Position numbers and translations under genes: made by a program. Shown one piece after another: positions 36,488-45,246 of a stretch of DNA of 64,000 bases. The notes under the pieces were generated by a model. The model worked only from the letters and a program-made list of their open reading frames with translations, made no database searches and was not told where the DNA came from. How positions within the stretch are numbered: the stretch's first letter is position 1; each line of letters starts with the position of its first letter. Origin of the DNA: Thermoplasmatales archaeon (GTDB taxonomy: Archaea; Thermoplasmatota; Thermoplasmata; Thermoplasmatales; Thermoplasmataceae); NCBI GenBank assembly GCA_014874365.1, contig JACWAH010000002.1, forward strand, positions 28,627-92,626, read 5' to 3'.

Positions 36488-37048
36488 TCACTCGCTCCAT
36501 ATATTCCTTGGTTCCAGGCTTGCGAGACTTGGAAGCGCACTGTCTTTAGCCGATAAGATTGGATATTTTATGGGCCAGTTGATCTCCAGCTCAGGATCAT
36601 TCCATATTATGCCTGAATCCAGTTTGCTATCATATTCCGCTGTTGTTTTGTAGAATACTTCAGTGTTATCTTCAAGTGCCAGGAAACCATGGGCAAACCC
36701 CGGTGGTACCCAGAGAATTCGTGCCTCACTGCCTGAGAGTTCCACTGATTGCCATTTCTTATAGGATGATGATGAACTTCTCAGATCAACAATGACATCA
36801 AATATTCTCCCTTTCAACACCCTGACAAGTTTACCCTGAGGTTTTGGCATAGCCTGGAAATGTAATCCTCTCAAAATATTCTTGGATGACCTGGAATGAT
36901 TATCCTGCAGGAAGTTGTAGTTGATCCCATTTTCAGCAAACTCTGACTTCTTGTACGACTCCAGGAAGAAGCCTCTTTCATCCCCGTGGACTTTTGGAAA
37001 GATAATGGCCGCATCCTTTACCTTTTCAAGTTTTTTGAATTCAAACAT
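36488..37048 (-). CDS. rmlC: dTDP-4-dehydrorhamnose 3,5-epimerase
   Basis: This is a 186-residue cupin epimerase from ATG at 37048 (the TTG at 37057 is less likely). DERGFFLESYK near residue 24, LRGLHFQ near 62 with the catalytic His, LKGRIFDVIVDLR near 80 and GFAHGFLAL near 118 match RmlC. It is the first gene of the rml operon, with a TATA-like element near 37099-37110. Confidence 0.94.
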   Translation of the reverse strand: MFEFKKLEKVKDAAIIFPKVHGDERGFFLESYKKSEFAENGINYNFLQDNHSRSSKNILRGLHFQAMPKPQGKLVRVLKGRIFDVIVDLRSSSSSYKKWQSVELSGSEARILWVPPGFAHGFLALEDNTEVFYKTTAEYDSKLDSGIIWNDPELEINWPIKYPILSAKDSALPSLASLEPRNIWSE

Positions 37049-37204
37049 ACTTTTCAATCCCTGATGAGGCTATGCCTATCGTTTTAGTCTAATGCCACGC
37101 ATTATATTATGAATGGGTGCTGGTTCCTTTTCGTCTCATGTCCCTGGCAGGTTTACAAAATCCATAATAAAGTTATAAATAAAGATGACTTATGCCTCTT
37201 TTAC

Positions 37205-37277
37205 GCCCCGATAGTGTAGCGGTCCATCATACGGGCCTGTCGAGCCCGTGACATGGGTTCAAATCCCGTTCGGGGCG
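37205..37277 (+). tRNA. tRNA-Asp (GTC anticodon)
   Basis: This complete 73-nt cloverleaf has acceptor GCCCCGA/TCGGGGC, anticodon stem CGGGC/GCCCG with loop CTGTCGA (anticodon GTC) and T loop TTCAAAT. The discriminator is G, as expected for tRNA-Asp. No intron or CCA is encoded. Confidence 0.96.
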
Positions 37278-37588
37278 TCATGATTAAAATTCAGCTTCCT
37301 TACCAATCCAACTGCTCAGTTCAAGCTTTTCCCTATATACTTGTCTTCACTTTTTTGGCATATAATAATGGCTGGATGGAAGTAACCCCAAATGGTGCTT
37401 CTCTTATCCACACTCAGGTTAAAATGCGGGTAGTATCTCACTCAAGCAAGGTCCCCATTTTAGATGATAATCCTTTTATCTTCAAGGAAGATTTTATCCA
37501 TTCCAATATCCTGTGCAGCAGGCTTTCTCCCCGGAGTTCACTGCAATCCCTGTTATAAAAGTTCGATGACTGCAATTAAAATCCAGGT
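37278..37588. other. Region after tRNA-Asp without a convincing gene
   Basis: The 311 nt between tRNA-Asp and the small minus-strand gene hold an open frame of 93 codons (ATG at 37280, just downstream of the tRNA). Its translation has no family features and mixed composition, so it is not accepted. No duplicated tRNA end was seen that would mark an integration site. Confidence 0.4.
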
Positions 37589-37768
37589 CTATTCAGCAAG
37601 ATCTATCTCGTACTCGATGTTTTCAACCATAACATCCTCTGAGGCAAAATTCTTGGCAGCATAGTTTTTACCCCGGGTTTGGGGAGCTATAATTACGTGT
37701 ATTTCGCGCTGTTGATCACCGGGCTCTTCAGAATAGAACGTTATTGTGTTTTTTCCCTGGAATTCCAT
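37589..37768 (-). CDS. Small protein of unknown function (59 residues)
   Basis: ATG at 37768 opens 59 codons ending in TAG. The protein starts MEFQGKNTITFYSEEPG, is acidic and has alternating hydrophobic residues consistent with a small beta-rich fold. A TATA-like CTTTTATTTTAT (about 37796-37806) is placed for a start near 37775, which supports expression. It contains no Cys and no motif I recognise. Confidence 0.55.
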   Translation of the reverse strand: MEFQGKNTITFYSEEPGDQQREIHVIIAPQTRGKNYAAKNFASEDVMVENIEYEIDLAE

Positions 37769-37903
37769 GCTATCAGATTAAGAATTGTTGAATACTGATA
37801 AAATAAAAGGGATGATTAGGAAAATGTGCAAATGGCTGTAAACACTGGATAAGCAACTTGTTTGCTATAAATTGGAAACTTTATACGGGCAAATATTAAT
37901 ATT

Positions 37904-38467
37904 TCAATTTGGTTGAAAAATGATATCGCTTGAATTTACAACAGTTCCAAACTCATTGTCAATTGACGCCAGGTTAGCTCTATGTACAATATCCGCAGAG
38001 AGGACTTCTCCTGAATGATCCTTCCTTTCAAATGTGGCACAGGCATCTTCTATTACGTATATTTTGAAACCAAGATTTCCTGCCATTCTTGCAGTGGTAC
38101 TTACGCAATGATCGGTTACTAATCCTGCGAAGTAAACAACAGGATCGTTCATTTCTCTAAGTTTGCTTTCGAGATTTGTTCCTATGAAGGCACTATTGAC
38201 GTGTTTCGTGATGATAATTTCCCCACTTCCTGGTATGCATTCGTCCCTGAACTCAAACGTGCTTTTGCCTTGCCTGAACAGGGAATCGGGGTTCAGCGAT
38301 TCATGTCTAACATGTATTACCCGTCTCCCGTGTTTTCTGAATTCTTCCATCATCCGGCCCGCTACTTTCTCTGCATCGGGATTATTCCTCTTTCCCCATT
38401 GTGGAACTGCGAATGCTTTCTGTATGTCAATCAAGACCAACACTGAATTATCGGTTACTATAACCAT
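37904..38467 (-). CDS. Isochorismatase-family cysteine hydrolase (nicotinamidase-like)
   Basis: This 187-residue protein has the family triad: Asp in VLIDIQKAF near residue 13, Lys in IITKHVNSAF near 85, and Cys in GLVTDHCVSTTA near 118. The cis-peptide before the Cys region, GLVTDH, is typical. It could deamidate nicotinamide to nicotinate (NAD salvage) or hydrolyse another amide or ester; the metal-binding motif of classical nicotinamidases (DxHxxxH) is not evident, so the substrate is open. Confidence 0.85.
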   Translation of the reverse strand: MVIVTDNSVLVLIDIQKAFAVPQWGKRNNPDAEKVAGRMMEEFRKHGRRVIHVRHESLNPDSLFRQGKSTFEFRDECIPGSGEIIITKHVNSAFIGTNLESKLREMNDPVVYFAGLVTDHCVSTTARMAGNLGFKIYVIEDACATFERKDHSGEVLSADIVHRANLASIDNEFGTVVNSSDIIFQPN

Positions 38468-39013
38468 TGTCCCGCCAATCTGATCGCCATTTTACTGTAT
38501 AACTTTTGTGGAAGGAAATCCGCGTTTTGTGAGACATGTGGTGAAACCGATCCTTTCTGCAAAGCTTATGGAAACGCTTTTTGACCCCCTCGGACAGAAT
38601 GAATAATTTGGTTACTTATTGCCCTTTGGATTCCCGGTTCTGTGAAGCCAGGTAGCTAAGCATGGTGCATATGATGCTTTCGGGCCTGGAAAAATCCTCG
38701 ATTTTGAGGACCCTTCAAGTAAGCGTTGAAAAGGGAACCTCCATTGAACTCCTGGCGAAGAGTTCACAACCCAAATATCGAAAAAGTAAAAGAGCAATGA
38801 TACTAAAACAGGTTCTGTATATGCTGATTGCCAGGATTAGAGTGACCTTATCTGCCTTCTGTTGGCAGTTGACTTGCAGTTGTCCGGTCCGCGTACCCGA
38901 ACTGTTCCACAGCTTTGTGTAATTCCCCAAATACTGTGAAATTCAACCGGAATTTGGCAATCCTATTTTGCCGCAAAGATTAAACGATGTTTAGTAATGC
39001 ATAGGGAGGCATA
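38468..39013. other. 546-nt region without a convincing gene
   Basis: Short open frames occur on both strands (for example plus 38662-38922 and minus 38715-38930). None shows a start with a promoter or a known motif, and the two strands compete over the same stretch. A decayed gene is possible. The last part (39002-39013) holds the pyrF ribosome-binding site GGGAGG. Confidence 0.4.
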
Positions 39014-39673
39014 TTGACGGAAAATAGAATTGTAGTTGCCATAGACTCGCAGGAAAAGCATAGGGCAATTGACCTCGCAAAAAACATTTCTGATGAAATT
39101 TTCGCGATTAAGGTAAATTGGCCCTTAATTCTTGAAGAGGGACACAGCATAATTTCAAAACTTTCAGCATTTTCGAAGGTTATCTGTGACTTTAAGGTAG
39201 CTGATATCCCCAATACAAACAGGCTGATAGCGGAAAAAGTCCATAAAGATGGTGCTTTCGCGATAATTGCGCACTCCGTGGTTGGAGAAGATTCTCTGAG
39301 GGCAATTTCCCAGGTTTCCGATGACCTGAAACTGATTTCCGTGGTGTCTATGTCGCATCCAGGAGCTGAATCATTTTTAAATCCTTTGTCGGATAAGCTC
39401 ATAGAAAATGCAAGGAAAGTCAATTCTTACGGCTTGATAGCACCGGGGAACAACACCAAATTCATTTCACACATCAAAGCACTTGATACAGGAATGAAGA
39501 TTTTTTCTCCGGGCATTGGAGTTCAGGGGGGCGATCCAGTGGATGCCATCGTGGCTGGAACTGACTATGTAATAATTGGAAGATCGATTTATCTCGCAGA
39601 AAAACCACAGGACGTAGTAGCGGATATCAACGGTAAAATAACGGCTGCGCTGAAGAACATCCCCATGTCTTAA
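39014..39673 (+). CDS. pyrF: Orotidine 5'-phosphate decarboxylase
   Basis: The 219-residue TIM barrel starts with TTG at 39014; GGGAGG five nt before it supports this start. VVAIDSQ near residue 7 and DFKVADIPNTN near 59 give the catalytic Asp-Lys-Asp array, and PGIGVQGGDP near 156 with VIIGRSIY near 176 bind phosphate. It makes UMP from OMP. It precedes mqnE by 22 nt. Confidence 0.94.
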   Translation: MTENRIVVAIDSQEKHRAIDLAKNISDEIFAIKVNWPLILEEGHSIISKLSAFSKVICDFKVADIPNTNRLIAEKVHKDGAFAIIAHSVVGEDSLRAISQVSDDLKLISVVSMSHPGAESFLNPLSDKLIENARKVNSYGLIAPGNNTKFISHIKALDTGMKIFSPGIGVQGGDPVDAIVAGTDYVIIGRSIYLAEKPQDVVADINGKITAALKNIPMS

Positions 39674-39695
39674 TACTCGTTTCAAATCACCGGGT

Positions 39696-40808
39696 ATGAT
39701 GCTCTCTCTTTCTTCAAAGGAAGAATACTGGTTAGACAGAGCGATGCAGGGAAACCTTACCTATAAGGAGTCACTGGAACTTACAGACGACCTGACCCTC
39801 TTTTCAATGGGAAAAATAGCTAACAGGCTTACATCAATACAGGCAGGGAACGTCGTATCATATGCTGTTTCCTATAACATAAACTACTCAAATTACTGCG
39901 CAGCCAGCTGCCCAATCTGCGCATTTTATGTCCCAATTAAGCTAAAGGGAAAAACAGACAGGGGTTACGAACTCTCGATTGATGATGTCAGGTCTGAACT
40001 CGGAAAAGCAAAAAAGGAAGGAGCTACCGAAATACATATCGTTGGAGGATTTAATCCAGATCTTCCTATGGAATACTATGAACAGGTATTCAGCACCGTG
40101 AAGAAGCATCTCCCGTCAGTAACTTTGAAAGCCCTGACGATCCCGGAAATTGACTTTATTGGTAAAGTCACGGGAAATTCCATAAAAGAAGTGGTAAGCA
40201 GAATGAAGGCATCTGGAGTTGACGCCCACACTGGAGGCGGCGCAGAAATATTCAACCATGATATCCGTGCACAGATCACAACTAAGGAGAAGATTTCCGG
40301 TGAGAAGTGGCTGGAAGATGCAAAGCTTATTCATTCACTTGGGTTGCCTGGAAATTCAACTATCACCTATGGTCATGTGGAATCATGGAACGACATAGTC
40401 GATCATATGGTAAGGATAAGAGACAACCAGATGGAGCAGCCAGGTTTCCTTTCTTTCATACCGTTAAAGTTCAGTTTTGAAAACACTCCTCTTGAAAGAA
40501 TGGGCAAGGTGAAGAGACCTTCCGATGGTGCAAAAGACCTGAAGGTGATAGCGATGGCAAGGCTGATAATGGGTGCAGCTCTCAGAAACATAAGCGTATA
40601 CTGGGTCGGAATGGGAAAGCTCGTCGCGCAGGAAGCTCTCAACTACGGCGGGAATGATCTGGTTGGAACTGCCTTCAGCGAAAAGATATACAGGGCCACC
40701 AACAAGTCTGACGTTTCCACGATCGAGGAGCTGGCCTTTTTGATCAAAGGTATAGGGAGAATTCCTGCGGAGAGAGACACTTTTTACAATATTATTGCGT
40801 ACACTTAG
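39696..40808 (+). CDS. mqnE: Radical SAM enzyme, aminofutalosine synthase (MqnE) family
   Basis: The 370-residue protein has the iron-sulfur motif C-x3-C-x2-C in NYCAASCPICAF near residue 66. The surrounding MqnE/MqnC/CofH-type barrel has HIVGGFNPDLPMEYY near 108, HTGGGAEIF near 172 and SFIPLKF near 252. Aminofutalosine synthase adds the ribosyl of SAM to 3-enolpyruvoylbenzoate derivatives in the futalosine route to menaquinone. CofH (F420 synthesis) is related, but the sequence around the cluster and the presence of an MqnC homologue at 55.5 kb favour MqnE. Confidence 0.8.
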   Translation: MMLSLSSKEEYWLDRAMQGNLTYKESLELTDDLTLFSMGKIANRLTSIQAGNVVSYAVSYNINYSNYCAASCPICAFYVPIKLKGKTDRGYELSIDDVRSELGKAKKEGATEIHIVGGFNPDLPMEYYEQVFSTVKKHLPSVTLKALTIPEIDFIGKVTGNSIKEVVSRMKASGVDAHTGGGAEIFNHDIRAQITTKEKISGEKWLEDAKLIHSLGLPGNSTITYGHVESWNDIVDHMVRIRDNQMEQPGFLSFIPLKFSFENTPLERMGKVKRPSDGAKDLKVIAMARLIMGAALRNISVYWVGMGKLVAQEALNYGGNDLVGTAFSEKIYRATNKSDVSTIEELAFLIKGIGRIPAERDTFYNIIAYT

Positions 40809-40822
40809 GTTCGGTTTGTTCT

Positions 40823-40838
40823 GGTACAAACTTGTACC
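40823..40838. promoter_or_regulatory. 16-bp inverted repeat upstream of the surface-protein gene
   Basis: GGTACAA and TTGTACC are perfect inverted copies around a 2-nt AC spacer. They end 9 nt before the TATA-like element ACATATATATT (40847-40857), which in turn sits about 21 nt before the ATG. The layout suggests an operator for the strongly TATA-driven surface-protein gene. Confidence 0.5.
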
Positions 40839-40872
40839 ATTAACAACATATATATTTCCAAGATAAAAGTAT

Positions 40873-42639
40873 ATGAACAGTAAGATAGCGGTGCTGGGAC
40901 TCGTCCTTGCACTTGTTATTGGGTTCTCAACCATATCTTACGCGGGTGCTCTATCAACCGGAGAGAGCATCGCACAAGCCGGAAACTTCGACTTTGGCTA
41001 CAACTATTCTGCTTCGGTTCTGAGCAATGTTAGCTATAGTGCGGGCAATAGTACTACCCCCACTTATCTGCTTGCCCCTGCGGTATATGTCAATGGAAGT
41101 GGCACTGCAGGCATGAGCGGTACCCCGATGTTTCCGTCAGACAGTATTGCGCTTAATAACGGCACGGTTTTCAGTGCGAATGACGGGCACATGCTGGTTA
41201 CTGTCGGAACAGGGATTGGTCCTTCTATCACTTATGTGACAGAATACGCACTTGCAAAGGTAGACTTTAACATAAATACTACGGCCTGGTTCGGTGGGTT
41301 TTATAATATGCCTCTCAGTTCGGCAACCCTCAGCGTCTACCAGATGGTTCTCCCAGATGGAGCTGTAGCTGTGCTTTTCAGCAATTCTAATTCAATACAG
41401 ATTAATTCCAATACTGTAAAGTTCAACTCCTCAAACCCGCCGCTATTCGTTGGATTGATATCTAAGCAGGGATTCATAAATTACATACAGTCCCATATAA
41501 TGGATACTTCCAGGTTCTACTATAACAGCACGACTGGATTCGTTGACGGTGCACATGCGTCCTTCTATTTTAACAACAGCACCATAAGCGACTTCACTTC
41601 AAAGTGGACAAACACGAATGTCTTCAGTTCCATCAGCGTTTCTGGAAATGGATCGCTTGAATCGAACACCCAGCTACCAATAATTCCCTTCTATAAACCA
41701 ATTATAGTTGGAGGCCTGTTCGTTTATGCAACCAACACTTCCATTTATGCGATACACGACAACCCCGCGATACAATCCACCTTCGTGATCAACAATGGAA
41801 CAATTACTTTTGCAGTTCCCTCAGACCTTAACGTGACCGTTTTCACGACTGCTGAAGGTACAGACACAAACCTCAACGGGTCAATGCTCTTCGAGAATGA
41901 ATCCGAAGGCGCAAATATGACAATGGGGTTGAATGAATCGATGGAGGCAGGAAAAACTACTATTTACATCCACAACGGTGGTTTCAGGGGAATGATGTTC
42001 ATCAACGGTGGCGACGTGAGTGTTAACGAAAACCTGATCTCTGTTTCCACAAAGGAATTCGCAAGAGTTCAGTTTGCCGCACCGGTAGGTCTCCAGGGTT
42101 CTGGACAGAGGGCTTTGCATGACATTGCTCAGGCATTAATCAACAATGAAGTTGGCAGCGTGGAGGAGATAGTTTCAGTAAACGGCACAATAGAATCCGT
42201 GAACATGCAGTACAACAGTTCCATCTCCACAACTGTTACGAACGTTGGTAGCGGTACCGTGACACTGGAAGTGTCCTCATTCAACCACAGGGGAAACATG
42301 ATTGCAGTCTACATAAGTAATGGCGTTTTCTCTAACAGTTCGCAAATCACAGTAACAATTGACGGAAATGCTGTCATAGCTTCCACTGTTAATGGAACAA
42401 TAAGCGCGACCAGCACACTGAACGCATATTATGCAGTAGTTCAGGTAAATGGTGGGTTACTTGTCCTGATACATGTACCGCACTTCTCCAGCCACAGCGT
42501 AGAAATTGCTTCCTCCAGCAGTTCAACACCGACAAGCGGACTGCTTTCAGGCAACCATGTCTCTCTGATTGCAGTGGGAATAGGAATAGTTGCAGTCGCT
42601 GTAGTAGCTCTGGCTGTGATCAAAAGGAAGAAGCCGTAA
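40873..42639 (+). CDS. Secreted, glycosylation-site-rich surface protein
   Basis: The protein has 588 residues, with a signal peptide (about 1-27, hydrophobic LALVIGFSTISYAGA) and a C-terminal membrane anchor (about 563-585, followed by KRKKP). The ectodomain is rich in Asn-x-Ser/Thr sites and beta-type sequence and has no recognised enzymatic motif. A Pro/Ser/Thr stretch precedes the anchor. It is a candidate S-layer-like or cell-surface protein. The mRNA should be leaderless. Confidence 0.85.
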   Translation: MNSKIAVLGLVLALVIGFSTISYAGALSTGESIAQAGNFDFGYNYSASVLSNVSYSAGNSTTPTYLLAPAVYVNGSGTAGMSGTPMFPSDSIALNNGTVFSANDGHMLVTVGTGIGPSITYVTEYALAKVDFNINTTAWFGGFYNMPLSSATLSVYQMVLPDGAVAVLFSNSNSIQINSNTVKFNSSNPPLFVGLISKQGFINYIQSHIMDTSRFYYNSTTGFVDGAHASFYFNNSTISDFTSKWTNTNVFSSISVSGNGSLESNTQLPIIPFYKPIIVGGLFVYATNTSIYAIHDNPAIQSTFVINNGTITFAVPSDLNVTVFTTAEGTDTNLNGSMLFENESEGANMTMGLNESMEAGKTTIYIHNGGFRGMMFINGGDVSVNENLISVSTKEFARVQFAAPVGLQGSGQRALHDIAQALINNEVGSVEEIVSVNGTIESVNMQYNSSISTTVTNVGSGTVTLEVSSFNHRGNMIAVYISNGVFSNSSQITVTIDGNAVIASTVNGTISATSTLNAYYAVVQVNGGLLVLIHVPHFSSHSVEIASSSSSTPTSGLLSGNHVSLIAVGIGIVAVAVVALAVIKRKKP

Positions 42640-42644
42640 ACTTC

Positions 42645-42710
42645 TTCTAATTTATTTTTGAATTTTTCTTTTAAGCTATTTTTCCCTTTTTATTTCACTT
42701 TTTATAGTGC
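42645..42710 (+). terminator. Poly-T terminator of the surface-protein gene
   Basis: Several T-runs follow the stop codon within about 65 nt (TTTATTTTTGAATTTTTC, then TATTTTTCCCTTTTTATTTC and CACTTTTTAT). Oligo-U tracts of this kind terminate archaeal transcription. Confidence 0.7.
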
Positions 42711-43273
42711 CTGAAATAACAATGTAGCCTTATAGATTGACGAGTGCCTCAGCCCAGTTTCTGCAAAATGATTTGCTTCTGGAGAATTCTATGAAGCCTG
42801 CCTTAACAGTATCGATCGTCATTTCCTCGCTTTTCATGAATTTTTCCAAGACATACTTTAAATTTCAGAAGCATGCACCTGGCAAATAAATAAAGAATAC
42901 ATAACCTCTAAAATTATTCGCTTAATTTGATTGTCCTGCATATTTGTGGAACGGGATTTGTTATACTTTTATGAGTCATCGCACTTTCATGTGCCGGTTA
43001 ATTTTGGAATTGCATAACCAGGCATACATTTATGGGGAAATTAGTAACGCACGTTTGAACAAGCGATGCCTATACCCATTTGCCCATGCCGATAAGTGGA
43101 AGACGGTTTTAACAGAAAGAGAGGAAGCAAGTAACCCTCACAAAAGTGAGATAAGTCCCTTTATTTAAAAAAAGTAAAATGACAACTTGAAGTCTAAATT
43201 CACAAAATAAATTCTAGAAAGATATATAAGATAATGGGGAATGCCCCTTAGCTTCTGGCACAGACGGGATGAT
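42711..43273. other. Intergenic region upstream of the coiled-coil gene
   Basis: The region holds the 35-codon candidate described separately and a TATA-like element (AGATATATAAG, about 43221-43231) that predicts a start near 43252 for the coiled-coil gene. A plus-strand frame of 74 codons (42944-43168) has no recognisable feature and is not accepted. A-rich runs near 43168-43180 mark no known element. Confidence 0.5.
42730..42837 (-). CDS. Possible 35-residue small protein
   Basis: ATG at 42837 opens 35 codons (start MKSEEMTIDTVKAGF, one Cys, one Trp) ending in TAA at 42730. A TATA-like TTTAAATT at 42857-42864 lies 24 nt upstream, as for a leaderless mRNA. The frame extends only a few codons further upstream before a stop. 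It is unrecognised and may be a gene remnant. Confidence 0.3.
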   Translation of the reverse strand: MKSEEMTIDTVKAGFIEFSRSKSFCRNWAEALVNL

Positions 43274-44161
43274 ATGACGGAGCTTCTAGATGAATTTGAG
43301 CAGAAGAGAGAACAGTTAAGACAGATAGTGGAAGAGCACATTAAGAGGCGGGACAAAGCCTCCGAAGAGGCCTCCATGCATGCTGATGAAAGAGACATGC
43401 TCAATGCAAAGGTGAAGGAGCTCAGGGAAGCCGCAAAGCAGCTTATAGCGGAAAAGGGTTCGTTAATTGACGAAGTTCAAAAACTGAGACCAGATAAAGA
43501 AAAGGAATTTGAGGAGCTCTCTGAGTACAGGCGAGAATATAGAAAACTTAGGGAAAATGTAGGAACAGAGACCGTGGATGCTTCTGAAATTCGCCAGAGA
43601 GAAAGGGATCTCCAGAAATTGATCAAGAGACAGGAAACTACTGAACTTGGCCGGGAAGAAGAAAAGAAAGTGGTCATTGAAATCAGGAAGCTGAATAATG
43701 AGATTAAAAAGCTCAAGTCTAGGTTTGAGGTAGAACTTGAGAGCAATACCCAGGTAAGAGAACTTATTTCCAAGATTAAGGAGAAAAAGGAAAAGGCCGA
43801 GGGGATGAAGAAGGATATTGAAGGAATATCTTCCAAAATTTCCCAGCTCAGTGAAAAAATTAACGTCGCTTTACAGGAACTTGACGAGATTCGGAGGAAA
43901 TCCGATGAAGAGCATGAATTGTTCATCAAGTTTGGACAGGAATCTGATAAGGAGCACCAGGGTTTCATTCAGGCAAAGAATGATCTAAGAGATCTTGAAA
44001 AAGTAATTTTCACGCTCAGAACAAAGGATAGATCTACTCGTAAGAAAGAGAAAGAAGGGGAGCTACAGAAAAAGGCCTCCGTCCTGTTTGACAAGTTCAA
44101 GAGTGGGGAGCAGCTAACCACGGAAGACATCCTGGTATTACAAAAAGCAGGTCTCCTCTAG
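43274..44161 (+). CDS. Long coiled-coil protein (COG1340-like)
   Basis: From ATG at 43274 the protein has 295 residues; GGGATGAT just before it acts as the ribosome-binding site, so the ATG at 43241 is not preferred. Almost the whole chain is charged heptad coiled coil from residue 1 to about 265, ending in a short globular segment with FKSGEQLTTEDILVLQ. Uncharacterised archaeal coiled-coil proteins of this type are widespread; a structural or chromosome-related role has been suggested but not shown. It overlaps the convergent nucleotidyltransferase gene by 4 bp. Confidence 0.75.
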   Translation: MTELLDEFEQKREQLRQIVEEHIKRRDKASEEASMHADERDMLNAKVKELREAAKQLIAEKGSLIDEVQKLRPDKEKEFEELSEYRREYRKLRENVGTETVDASEIRQRERDLQKLIKRQETTELGREEEKKVVIEIRKLNNEIKKLKSRFEVELESNTQVRELISKIKEKKEKAEGMKKDIEGISSKISQLSEKINVALQELDEIRRKSDEEHELFIKFGQESDKEHQGFIQAKNDLRDLEKVIFTLRTKDRSTRKKEKEGELQKKASVLFDKFKSGEQLTTEDILVLQKAGLL

Positions 44162-45246
44162 TATTGAGTGTTCTCTTCCTCGGATATCATCGGGGAAAGC
44201 GAAACATTGTAAATCCTTGAATTATCCTCGATTTTTATTCCTGATGGAAGGACACTTTTTCTGATTTCACAGTTTTTGCCCACAGTAGTTCCCTGCATTA
44301 TGACTGAGGATTCAATCACTGATGACTCCCCCACAGCGGTATCATACATCAACACAGAATCAATTACCTCTGCATTAACGCCAATGACAGAAGAATTGTA
44401 AATCGCCGATTTTGTAACCTTTGCGCCATCCATCAACTTTGACCTGGCACCAATATAGGTGGGCCCATGCAGGGTAACGTTTCCTTCAAATTTCACATCT
44501 TCCCCAATCATCATCTTGCCTGCATGAGGTTTGACGACCTTACCGTGTTTCTCCGTCATTACCTGGTTTGCTTTAATTAGATCGGGCGGTCTCCCGGTAT
44601 CAACCCACGTTCCCTGAACTTCCAGGCCCCCGATTGGAATCCCCATTTCAAGAAGCTTTGGAAAAAACTCTCTTGCGAAATCATATGGCTTATCGTCTGG
44701 AACATAATCCATGATCTCCTTTTCCACCACATAAATGCCTGCGTTGGCTAGATTTGAAAACGTCTCTCCCTTCGAGGGCTTTTCCAGGAACCTTACTACT
44801 CTTCCATTGCTTGTTTCTACTATGCCAAGCTGGCTGGGATCTTCAACTGTGGTCAGCGCAAGGCTTATCTTAAACCCGTTTTTTTTGTGGAATGCAACAA
44901 GATCCTTTAACTCGAAATCAGACAGAATATCTCCACTTCCCACGAGAAAAGTGTCGCCCATAAATTCGGCTGCACGCTTGACACTTCCTGCCGTTCCGGC
45001 TGGTTCCATTTCAACTGAGAAGAGCGTTCTTTCCTTTTGAATCTGGTTTTCCAATACTCCTTTAATGAGGGATTCGAATTTGTAACCGGTGGTTATTATG
45101 GAGGAATCGACACCTGCCCTGTGGAAAGAATCCAGCACATAATTTATGCAGGGTTTTCCAGCTATTGGAACAAGTGGTTTTGGAATAGAATAGGTAATAG
45201 GCCTGAGTCGCGTTCCACGACCCCCCGCCATTATGACTCCCCTCAT
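44158..45246 (-). CDS. Sugar-1-phosphate nucleotidyltransferase with left-handed beta-helix
   Basis: From ATG at 45246 the protein has 362 residues (MRGVIMAGGRGTRLRPITY). The nucleotidyl-transferase domain (residues 1-230) carries GRGTRLRPIT, KPLVPIAGKP near 22, GSGDILSDF near 105 and EKPSKGE near 156. A left-handed beta-helix of hexapeptide repeats follows (about residues 245-340). GlmU- and mannose-1-phosphate guanylyltransferase-like enzymes share this layout, and the sugar is unknown. TATA at 45275-45283 and AAGGAG before the ATG support this start. Confidence 0.85.
   Translation of the reverse strand: MRGVIMAGGRGTRLRPITYSIPKPLVPIAGKPCINYVLDSFHRAGVDSSIITTGYKFESLIKGVLENQIQKERTLFSVEMEPAGTAGSVKRAAEFMGDTFLVGSGDILSDFELKDLVAFHKKNGFKISLALTTVEDPSQLGIVETSNGRVVRFLEKPSKGETFSNLANAGIYVVEKEIMDYVPDDKPYDFAREFFPKLLEMGIPIGGLEVQGTWVDTGRPPDLIKANQVMTEKHGKVVKPHAGKMMIGEDVKFEGNVTLHGPTYIGARSKLMDGAKVTKSAIYNSSVIGVNAEVIDSVLMYDTAVGESSVIESSVIMQGTTVGKNCEIRKSVLPSGIKIEDNSRIYNVSLSPMISEEENTQY

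Noticed and set aside
37253..37558. Open frame starting in the 3' half of tRNA-Asp and running downstream
   Set aside because: It begins within the tRNA, has no recognisable product and no promoter of its own; an integrated element was looked for and not seen.
38612..38930. Competing frames on both strands of the 38.6-38.9 kb gap
   Set aside because: Neither strand has a motif or promoter; a decayed gene is possible but cannot be shown.
42944..43168. 74-codon plus-strand frame before the coiled-coil gene
   Set aside because: It has no family match, low-quality composition and no promoter at the right distance.
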